Below, piece after piece: positions 6,241-11,995 of a DNA stretch of 11,995 bases (position 1 is its first letter; the number at the start of each line of letters is the position of its first letter). The notes beneath the pieces were generated by a model that saw only the letters and a list, made by a program, of their open reading frames with translations, had not been told where the DNA came from and did no database searches. Source of the DNA: Caldisericota bacterium (GTDB lineage Bacteria; Caldisericota; Caldisericia; B22-G15); the NCBI GenBank assembly GCA_003648245.1, contig QMOO01000020.1, positions 1-11,995 of the forward strand, given 5' to 3'. The position numbers and the translations under genes were made by a program.

Positions 6241-6249
6241 TGATAAAAT
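6241..6249 (+). promoter_or_regulatory. Extended -10 promoter element for uvrC
   Basis: TGATAAAAT (TGn plus TAAAAT) is identical to the ferredoxin element. Exactly 6 nt separate it from the uvrC GTG at 6256, so the predicted +1 is the G of the start codon. No -35 is recognisable; the miaA -10 lies at that position. Confidence 0.42.
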
Positions 6250-6255
6250 TAATCT

Positions 6256-7872
6256 GTGGAGAATTTTGACTGGAGGGAAAAACTTAAGAAAGTCCCGGAT
6301 AAACCAGGAGTTTACATATTTTACAACGAAGTTAGAGAGGTAATATATGTTGGAAAGGCCACCTCTCTTAGAGAGCGTATGAGGAGTTACACATCAGAAA
6401 GTGGTGTTGTCTTTCCAAAGGATAGGCTTTTAAGAAAAAGCATCCACGATTTTGAATTTATTGTCACCTCATCACCATCTGAAGCTCTTCTACTTGAGGC
6501 AAATTTAATTAAAAAGTATAAACCAAGATTCAATGTAAGACTCAAAGACGATAAATCGTATCCTTATTTGAAAATTGTTAAGGATGAATTTCCATACGTC
6601 ATTGTTACAAGGAAGCTTAAAGATGATGGCTCACTTTATTTCGGTCCATACACAAATGTTAAAGCCTTAAGAAGAGTTTTAAGTATCTCAAGAAAACTTT
6701 TTCCACTCAGAAGATGCAAGGGAAAGCTGCCGAAGAAAAAGTGCATATATTATGATGTTGGAGAATGCAGTGGACCATGTATTGATAAGATTGACAGAGA
6801 GGATTACCAGAAAATCGTGAAGGATTTCATCTATTTTATTCAGGGAAGAGTGGGAAAACTTAAGAATTCTCTTAAAAGGGAGATGGAAATGGCAGTCAAG
6901 AAATTAGAGTTTGAGAAAGCTGCCATTTTAAGAGATAGAATAGAATCCATTGAGAAGGTGTTTTATAAACAGAGGGTACTCTTAAACAAGAATATCTCCT
7001 TTGATGTGGTTTTCCTTTTTGTAAAAGATGAGAAACCATTAATTGAGTATATGGAGGTGAGAGAGGGGAGACTCACCTTTGAAAAGTCCTTTGAGATTAC
7101 TGATAGTAAAGACAGAGGAGAGATAGTCTCATCATTCATATCCCAGATTTATTCAAAGAGGGTGGATGCTCCTTACGAAATTATCACAAATGTAAGAATA
7201 AGGGAAAAAGATGAATTAGAAATGTTTTTAAAAGTGAAGTTTGGCCATAATGTAAAAATCAGACTACCAAAAAGAGGCTTTAAGAGGGAAGTGCTTTCCC
7301 TTGCAGAAGAGAATGCAGAGGAGCACTGGAAGGAAACATTCATTCCTACGAGAAAAGAGACGCTTATCAAGGTTAAAGAGTTACTTGGGCTCAAAAGAAT
7401 TCCAGAGTATATTGAGGGGTATGATATATCAAACATTAGCGGGGTGGATGCCGTAGGGTCTTTGGTAGTTTTTCATATGGGAAAGGAAAAGAAGGAATAC
7501 TACAGAAGATTTAAAATAAAATTTACAAAGGGCCCGGATGATTACGCCATGATGATGGAGGTTTTAAAAAGAAGGTTCCTTCACATAAAGGATGAGAGAT
7601 TTCCATGGGAGCCAGATTTAATACTTATTGATGGGGGCAAAGGACAGCTCTCTGTGGCATTGAAGGTTAAAAAAGCTCTTAAACTCCCTTACAAATTTAT
7701 ATCCATTGCCAAAAAGGAGGAGATACTATTCTTTGAAGATTTTAGTAAGCCTTTGATTCTTCCAAAGGACTCAAGAGTTCTACATCTTTTTCAGAGAATA
7801 AGGGACGAAGCCCACAGATTTGCAAAAGCCTATTTTGAGCTTTTACACAGAAAAAGGGGGATTAAGAGCTAA
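6256..7872 (+). CDS. uvrC: Excinuclease ABC subunit UvrC, lacking the C-terminal HhH domain
   Basis: Nuclease of bacterial nucleotide excision repair that cuts both sides of a lesion after UvrB loading. Of 538 residues: GIY-YIG nuclease at about 14-95 (GVY 18-20, YVG 31-33, Arg39, Glu81); a four-Cys motif C154, C163, C171, C175, the type that binds an Fe-S cluster in E. coli UvrC; a UVR helix pair for UvrB contact at about 203-237; and the RNase H-like nuclease with Asp390 (GYDISN), Asp428/429 (GPDDYAMM), Asp459 (LILIDGG) and His520 (RDEAHRFA). The protein stops at HRKRGIKS, 18 residues past that His, where most UvrCs continue into a tandem helix-hairpin-helix of about 60 residues. The start is GTG, the second codon after an in-frame TAA at 6250-6252; there is no well-spaced ribosome site, and the promoter geometry suggests a leaderless mRNA. 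Both nuclease sites look intact. Confidence 0.96.
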   Translation: MENFDWREKLKKVPDKPGVYIFYNEVREVIYVGKATSLRERMRSYTSESGVVFPKDRLLRKSIHDFEFIVTSSPSEALLLEANLIKKYKPRFNVRLKDDKSYPYLKIVKDEFPYVIVTRKLKDDGSLYFGPYTNVKALRRVLSISRKLFPLRRCKGKLPKKKCIYYDVGECSGPCIDKIDREDYQKIVKDFIYFIQGRVGKLKNSLKREMEMAVKKLEFEKAAILRDRIESIEKVFYKQRVLLNKNISFDVVFLFVKDEKPLIEYMEVREGRLTFEKSFEITDSKDRGEIVSSFISQIYSKRVDAPYEIITNVRIREKDELEMFLKVKFGHNVKIRLPKRGFKREVLSLAEENAEEHWKETFIPTRKETLIKVKELLGLKRIPEYIEGYDISNISGVDAVGSLVVFHMGKEKKEYYRRFKIKFTKGPDDYAMMMEVLKRRFLHIKDERFPWEPDLILIDGGKGQLSVALKVKKALKLPYKFISIAKKEEILFFEDFSKPLILPKDSRVLHLFQRIRDEAHRFAKAYFELLHRKRGIKS

Positions 7873-7883
7873 TCACATACTTA

Positions 7884-9479
7884 TTAATACTTAAAGGCAC
7901 TTCCACCTATGAACTCTCTTAATATTGAGGTAGGCGGAACCTCATCAGATGTTAATGGAGCAAAGTGGTACAAAAAGATAAGTAATCTCAAAGCTTCACT
8001 ATACTCCCTTTTGTTGTAGCTTATGGTTCGTAATGAGATCTCGGCATAGGTTCTAAGAATGGAAAGTTCATAAACAAGTGCAGAGTTAAACATTACATCT
8101 GCATTCTCCTGATAGGGAAAAATATACTTTTCTTCACCTCTTATAACACCCTGCCACCTCTTTATTGTTTCAATGGCAGGTATTCCTCTGAAATGTGTGT
8201 CCCTTACTATTCTTCTTATAAGTCTCGTATCTCTTGTTGGTATCCTGTTGATTCTATCTATGTTTAGTTGTGTCAGAGCACTTACATATATTTTAAATTT
8301 TTTCTCTTCCGGGATTCTATCGGTTAGTTTGGGATTTAATCCATGAATTCCTTCTATCATAAGGATTCCATTATCTGGAAGATGAACTTTTTTCCATTTC
8401 TCACTTTTTCCTGTTAAGAAGTTGTATCTTGGAAGCACTACCTCCTCTTTGGATAGAAGTTTCTCTATGTGATCCTGAAGAAGTCTATAATTTAAGGCCT
8501 CGATGGTTTCGTAGTCAGGTTTACCATCCTCACCAATGGGAGTTTTTTCTCTATCAACAAAATAGTTATCTGTAGATATAAGAAGAGGCTTAAGTTCATT
8601 CACTCTTAAATGTATCTCAAGTTTCTTTGCAAAAGTGGTTTTTCCTGATGAACTCGGTCCTGCAATTAGTATTACCTTTGCTTTCCTCTCCTTTATTCTA
8701 TCAGCTATATCTGAGATCTTTTTCTCGTGCAGGGCTTCCTGAACTTTAATCAATCTTGAAGCTTCCCCTTTTACAATTGTTTCATTCAAATCTCCCACAT
8801 ACATAATTTCAAGGGCTTTAATCCATCTTTTTGATTCCTGAAAAGTATCAAAGAGCTTTCTTCTATCAACAACTTCTGAAATCTTGAAGGGATTTTCTCT
8901 CTCTGGAAGGAGAATAAGAAAACCAGGAGGGTAAGAAACAAGATCAAAGACCTTTAGCATGCCTGTTCTTGGAAGAAGGGGACCAGCAAAGTAAGCTGCG
9001 TATCCATCTATGGAATATAGAGGAATGACCTCTCTTGAAAGATACTTGAGAAGTCTTATATCATCGAATCTTTTTTCTCTTACGAGCCTTCTTATGGCTT
9101 CTTCCTTTGTAAGTTCAATTTTTTCAATAGATTTATCCGCTTTAATGACTTCTAACAGGAAGTTCTTTATCTTAGATACCGTTCCCTCGTCTATTTCCTC
9201 TTCCTCGATCTCACCGTATAGAGCATCTCCATAGGAATGTTTTATAGAAACATTTAGATTTGGAAACAGTTTTCTTACAGAGAAGGAGACTAAAAAAGCA
9301 AGAGTTCTTTCATATGTCCTTCTTCCCTCCCTGTCTTTAATACTTAATAGCTCTATGGACGAGATTTCCTCCACCTCATCAAGAAATCCCATTCTCTGGT
9401 TGTTTACGATGGCACAGGTATATGGATAATCTTTATTTTTTACTAATTCAAGAAGTCTCTTTCCCATACTTTCATTCAA
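7884..9479 (-). CDS. Two-part nucleoside kinase: ThrRS-editing-like N-terminus plus uridine kinase/phosphoribulokinase domain
   Basis: A 531-residue protein matching the long 'nucleoside kinase' family, in which a region resembling the threonyl-tRNA synthetase N-terminal/second additional domain precedes a uridine-kinase domain. N-terminal part (about 40-170): GRRTYERTLAFL and a following LFP...IKHS segment, as in the synthetase domain, but I do not see the HxxxH and CxxxH metal-site motifs, so editing activity is unlikely. Kinase part (about 265-480): P-loop GPSSSGKT at 274-281, STDNYF at 302-307 with Asp304, YNFLTGK at 352-358, IEGIHGLN at 375-382, and RRIVRD lid-like residues at 422-427. 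It probably phosphorylates a nucleoside with ATP or GTP; substrate unknown. The start used is TTG at 9479; an in-frame ATG at 9467 (Met5) is an alternative. Convergent with uvrC with only 11 bp between stops. Confidence 0.85.
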   Translation of the reverse strand: MNESMGKRLLELVKNKDYPYTCAIVNNQRMGFLDEVEEISSIELLSIKDREGRRTYERTLAFLVSFSVRKLFPNLNVSIKHSYGDALYGEIEEEEIDEGTVSKIKNFLLEVIKADKSIEKIELTKEEAIRRLVREKRFDDIRLLKYLSREVIPLYSIDGYAAYFAGPLLPRTGMLKVFDLVSYPPGFLILLPERENPFKISEVVDRRKLFDTFQESKRWIKALEIMYVGDLNETIVKGEASRLIKVQEALHEKKISDIADRIKERKAKVILIAGPSSSGKTTFAKKLEIHLRVNELKPLLISTDNYFVDREKTPIGEDGKPDYETIEALNYRLLQDHIEKLLSKEEVVLPRYNFLTGKSEKWKKVHLPDNGILMIEGIHGLNPKLTDRIPEEKKFKIYVSALTQLNIDRINRIPTRDTRLIRRIVRDTHFRGIPAIETIKRWQGVIRGEEKYIFPYQENADVMFNSALVYELSILRTYAEISLRTISYNKREYSEALRLLIFLYHFAPLTSDEVPPTSILREFIGGSAFKY

Positions 9480-9494
9480 TCATTACCCACTGGT

Positions 9495-9510
9495 TTTATA
9501 TAATTAAAAT
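9495..9510. promoter_or_regulatory. Overlapping divergent -10 elements for the kinase and exported-protein genes
   Basis: The 40-bp gap centres on the palindrome TTATATAA. Plus strand: TATAAT at 9499-9504 and TAAAAT at 9505-9510, giving a predicted start at about 9511-9517 and a leader of at most 9 nt before the ATG at 9520. Minus strand: TATAAA at 9500-9495, giving a start near 9488, about 9 nt before the TTG at 9479. The two -10 sites share bases, so use in the two directions should compete. No clear -35 on either side. Confidence 0.42.
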
Positions 9511-9519
9511 GATGCAACC

Positions 9520-10326
9520 ATGAAGATAGAGTCAAAGAGAATTATTTTATTGTTTATTCTAATCTTGCTTGTTTTTATAACTGATTGTATTCCAGTTGTT
9601 CCTGTTAAATTTAAACCAAATCTTATAATTGATGCTTTATATTATGATTATCTGAAGGATAAGCTTACTTATGGAGATGTGGTGTATGTTACTTTGGTTA
9701 GAGCAAATGCCTCAGAGCCCCTTGATGAGAGTAAATTCTTATTTAGAATAAATAAACTCAAAGCTATAGACGATTCTCGTATAAAAAAAGCAGTGGTTTT
9801 TTCATCACTTGAGGATTTGATTAAATACATTGATGAACTTCCCGGCTCCGTTGAATGGATTAGTTATAATACAGAGAGAAAAATAACTCCCTCCTCAGAG
9901 AACCTCAACATTTTAGAGTCTATAGCCAAGTTTTCAAATATTGTTCACAGGCACGGTAAAAAGATGGGATGGGCTCCCGTTGTTAGCCTCATAGATTCTC
10001 TAAACGAGAATGGCATACTTAAAGAGATACTTCCCCTGCTTGATAGTATAGGATATCAGGGACAGAATATTTTACTTTCTCGTGGAGTGAAAGGTTTTGA
10101 AGAGAATGTAGAGGAAAAGAGCCAATTGTTTAAGAGGTATAATCCAGATATAAAAGTGAAGGTGCAGCTTGTCTTAAGGAAGAACAGAAAGGAAGATATA
10201 GTTGAGGGTTTTAGAAGAATAGAGGATTGTATAGATTATGCTGTGATTTTTTGTTACGGGAATCCACAGGAAAATGTACCTATCTTGGAGGAGATTATAA
10301 CAGGTCTTAGGAGTGTCTATAATTGA
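9520..10326 (+). CDS. Uncharacterised exported or membrane-anchored protein, possible TIM-barrel-like fold
   Basis: I do not recognise this 268-residue protein with confidence. The N-terminus looks like a signal or anchor: MKIESKR, then a hydrophobic core at about 8-20, then FITDC with Cys23. That is lipobox-like, but Asp just before the Cys is not standard, so lipidation is uncertain. The remainder reads as alternating strands and helices: VVYVTLVRA (54-62), VEWISYNTERKITP (111-124), a helix, GKKMGWAPV (146-154), SIGYQGQNILL (176-186), IKVKVQLVLR (211-220) and YAVIFCYG (240-247). Repeated strand-helix units with WISYNTE and GWAP resemble secreted TIM-barrel hydrolase-like proteins, but no catalytic pair can be assigned. 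It lies just upstream of murJ, which suggests but does not show a cell-envelope role. Leader is very short and has no ribosome site. Confidence 0.7.
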   Translation: MKIESKRIILLFILILLVFITDCIPVVPVKFKPNLIIDALYYDYLKDKLTYGDVVYVTLVRANASEPLDESKFLFRINKLKAIDDSRIKKAVVFSSLEDLIKYIDELPGSVEWISYNTERKITPSSENLNILESIAKFSNIVHRHGKKMGWAPVVSLIDSLNENGILKEILPLLDSIGYQGQNILLSRGVKGFEENVEEKSQLFKRYNPDIKVKVQLVLRKNRKEDIVEGFRRIEDCIDYAVIFCYGNPQENVPILEEIITGLRSVYN

Positions 10327-10351
10327 CAAAGAAACATTTATTTTTTAAAAT
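10323..10351 (+). promoter_or_regulatory. Sigma-70-type promoter for murJ
   Basis: TTGACA at 10323-10328 and TAAAAT at 10346-10351 are separated by exactly 17 bp, making this the best promoter match in the window. The -35 includes the TGA stop of the upstream gene (10324-10326). Predicted start near 10358 gives a leader of about 49 nt. Confidence 0.65.
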
Positions 10352-10392
10352 TTGTTTGCAGTGAAGATTAAAGCCCTTTTATTTTTCAATCT

Positions 10393-10397
10393 GGAGG
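10393..10397 (+). promoter_or_regulatory. Ribosome binding site fixing the TTG start of murJ
   Basis: GGAGG (within TGGAGGAAA) ends 9 nt before the TTG at 10407. The frame has no ATG near it that would keep the conserved N-terminus, so this site is the main support for a TTG start. Confidence 0.7.
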
Positions 10398-10406
10398 AAA
10401 TAGTTT

Positions 10407-11966
10407 TTGAGAGGTAAGAAACTTGTCTCAATAAGTTTCATAATAATTACAATTACACTTCTTAGTAGAATTCTTGGCTTTGTAAGAGAGGAGACCATTG
10501 CATACTTTTTTGGAACGACCTTTGTCTCTGATGCCATGAAGATTGCTACATACATACCATTTACCATTTCCCATCTTCTTGTGGCAGGGATTCTCTCTGC
10601 AGTTTTTATACCTGTTTTTACAGATTTTCTTGTTGAAAAGAAAGAGGATGAGATGTGGGAGGTCTTCAATACCCTCTTTAACACAATCGTCATTATTTTT
10701 CTCATCCTATCTGTTATCTTTTTCATCTTCTCCCGTCAGGTAGTTTACATGATGGCACCCCATGCTTCAGAAGATATGCTTAAATTGGCCACCCTCATGT
10801 TTAAAATACTTATTCCTCAGATGCTCATTCTTGGTATAGCCACTCTCTTTACAGGTCTTCACAACACATATGAGTCCTTCACAATACCTGCCATAGGCGG
10901 ATTCCTGTACAATTTTGGGGTGGTTATACTTCTTATTATAGGTGTTCCCCTTTTTGGTCCCATGGCTATCGTTTATGGAGCTCTCTTTGGTTCCATTGCA
11001 CAGCTTTTAATACAGCTACCCTTTGTTATTAAAAAGGGATGGAGATACAAATTTATATTAAATTTGAAAAACCCTTATGTTAAAAAGATAGGTTTGCTAT
11101 CTATCCCTATCTTAATAAACTCCACCTTTGCCTACATAACACCAATTTTTGAGAAATCCATTGGCTCAAGTTTTGGAGAAGGAGCAATTTCCTCTCTGGA
11201 TTATGCATATAAAGTATCCCAGCTACCACTTGGTCTGTTTGCCCTTGCCATAGCTCTTGTTATATATCCAACCCTCTCTCAATTGGTTGCAAGAAAAGAG
11301 ATAGATAGGCTGGGAAGAACTTTAAATTTTGGCTTAAGATTCATACTTTATCTTATGCTTCCATCTGCTTTAGGGTTAATATTGCTTTCTTTTCCCATTA
11401 TAAGACTTCTATTTCAACAGGGGGAGTTTACAGTTAACTCAAGTAAAACTGTTTCCATGCTCCTCTCTTTTTATTCAATAGGACTTCCCTTCTGGGGGAT
11501 GACGGCTCTTTTAAACAGGGCTTTCTATTCATTTAAAGATACCACAACTCCGGTGATAATAAGTCTTATAACCATCTTTATTCAAATATCACTGTACTTT
11601 ATAAATTCAAGAATTCTTGGACTTAAAGGTATACCTCTGGCTGCTTCCATTGCGGCTATTGTGCAATTTGTTCTACTCTATATATTTATAAAGAAAAAGG
11701 TTACCACTCTCTCCATACTTGATTTTATAAAGAGATTTTTATATATTTTAATATATTCAGTGATTATGTCATCTTTAGCCCTATACGCTTCAAATTACTT
11801 TGAAAAGAATGGGTTTACACTTACAAAGAAAGGCCAGATTATACAGGTCTTCTCTGCTATAGTTATTTCTCTTCTGGTTTATTTTGTCCTAATATATATA
11901 AGGGACTATAAAGATCTTAAAAAGGAGCTTAAGAATATAAGAGGAGGTATAGATAGAAATGAGTAA
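10407..11966 (+). CDS. murJ: Lipid II flippase MurJ (MviN/MVF, MOP superfamily)
   Basis: A 519-residue polytopic membrane protein, the usual MurJ length, with hydrophobic segments throughout consistent with about 14 spans. MurJ moves lipid-linked peptidoglycan precursor across the inner membrane. Family marks: SRILGFVREE at 20-29 (Arg21 and Arg27 align with E. coli Arg18 and Arg24), SDAM with Asp42 (E. coli Asp39), AGILSAVFIPVF at about 60-71, LDYAYKVSQLPLG at 264-276, YPTLS at 287-291. Several conserved polar residues differ: E. coli Arg52 aligns with Ser55, Glu57 with Ala60, and Arg270 with Lys269. Start is TTG, supported by GGAGG. The gene has its own consensus promoter and overlaps the next start by 8 bp. 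It could be a true MurJ or a divergent MVF paralogue moving another polyprenyl-linked substrate. Confidence 0.9.
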   Translation: MRGKKLVSISFIIITITLLSRILGFVREETIAYFFGTTFVSDAMKIATYIPFTISHLLVAGILSAVFIPVFTDFLVEKKEDEMWEVFNTLFNTIVIIFLILSVIFFIFSRQVVYMMAPHASEDMLKLATLMFKILIPQMLILGIATLFTGLHNTYESFTIPAIGGFLYNFGVVILLIIGVPLFGPMAIVYGALFGSIAQLLIQLPFVIKKGWRYKFILNLKNPYVKKIGLLSIPILINSTFAYITPIFEKSIGSSFGEGAISSLDYAYKVSQLPLGLFALAIALVIYPTLSQLVARKEIDRLGRTLNFGLRFILYLMLPSALGLILLSFPIIRLLFQQGEFTVNSSKTVSMLLSFYSIGLPFWGMTALLNRAFYSFKDTTTPVIISLITIFIQISLYFINSRILGLKGIPLAASIAAIVQFVLLYIFIKKKVTTLSILDFIKRFLYILIYSVIMSSLALYASNYFEKNGFTLTKKGQIIQVFSAIVISLLVYFVLIYIRDYKDLKKELKNIRGGIDRNE

Positions 11967-11995
11967 AAGAGGGAAGAAGATACTTGTTTCAATTA
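11959..11995 (+). CDS. Start of an unidentified gene, cut by the right edge
   Basis: Only 12 codons are present (MSKRGKKILVSI). The ATG overlaps the murJ stop in ATGAGTAA, and AGGAGGT at 11942-11948 sits 10 nt upstream, a strong ribosome site, so this is very likely a real gene co-transcribed with murJ. A Lys/Arg-rich start followed by a hydrophobic strand fits many folds, so I assign no function. Confidence 0.6.
   Translation, partial: MSKRGKKILVSI

Noticed and set aside
6238..6270. Short ORF ATG GTG ATA ... TGA of 10 codons overlapping the uvrC start in another frame.
   Set aside because: Too short, no ribosome site, and it overlaps the predicted uvrC promoter; probably chance.
7860..7883. 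Possible frameshift truncating UvrC before its HhH domain.
   Set aside because: The convergent gene ends 11 bp downstream with its own intact C-terminus, so no HhH-coding sequence remains to be joined.
1..11995. Mobile element, CRISPR array, prophage, defence island or biosynthetic cluster.
   Set aside because: No transposase, integrase, direct-repeat array, or multi-gene set of unknown accessory genes is visible; base and codon use look even across the window.

Overview
The window is an AT-rich stretch of a bacterial chromosome, packed with core genes. Coding strands use mostly AGA/AGG for arginine, the proteins are rich in Lys and Glu, intergenic gaps are short, and several genes overlap. 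A radical-SAM enzyme, a bacterial ferredoxin and a Na+-pump decarboxylase subunit suggest an anaerobe. The codon and amino-acid bias would fit a thermophile, possibly from a deep-branching lineage, but the sequence does not identify the phylum. I see no phage, IS element, CRISPR array, toxin-antitoxin pair or defence locus.

Layout. (1) Positions 1-3423, minus strand, read from right to left: an 8Fe-type ferredoxin, a GC-rich stem-loop, tRNA-Ser(UGA), moaA, a moaC-MOSC fusion, a DRG/Obg-like GTPase with a TGS domain, and the first 96 codons of a membrane decarboxylase beta subunit (OadB/MmdB/GcdB type). MoaA and MoaC together convert GTP to cyclic pyranopterin monophosphate, the first stage of molybdenum/tungsten cofactor synthesis; the later moa/moe genes are not here. 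(2) Positions 3508-4107, plus strand: a small cyclodeaminase/cyclohydrolase-family folate enzyme. (3) Positions 4104-6208, minus strand: miaA followed by a YnbB-type PLP enzyme, overlapping by 16 bp. (4) Positions 6256-7872, plus strand: uvrC without the usual C-terminal HhH domain. (5) Positions 7884-9479, minus strand: a two-part nucleoside (uridine-type) kinase. (6) Positions 9520-11995, plus strand: an uncharacterised exported protein, a murJ-type lipid II flippase homologue with its own TTGACA/TAAAAT promoter, and the first 12 codons of another gene overlapping the murJ stop.

The main regulatory theme is at the three divergent gene pairs (ferredoxin/cyclodeaminase, miaA/uvrC, kinase/exported protein). 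Each has closely packed or overlapping -10 elements facing opposite ways, several of the extended TGn type. In miaA and uvrC the predicted transcription start falls on the start codon, so both mRNAs would be leaderless. moaA starts only 5 nt after the CCA of the upstream tRNA. Both convergent pairs are separated by almost nothing.

No complete new system is visible. The points most worth checking are departures from family norms: UvrC without HhH, a MOSC domain without its cysteines, a ferredoxin with Asp in place of a cluster cysteine, a MurJ lacking several conserved charged residues, and the interlocked, leaderless promoter arrangement.
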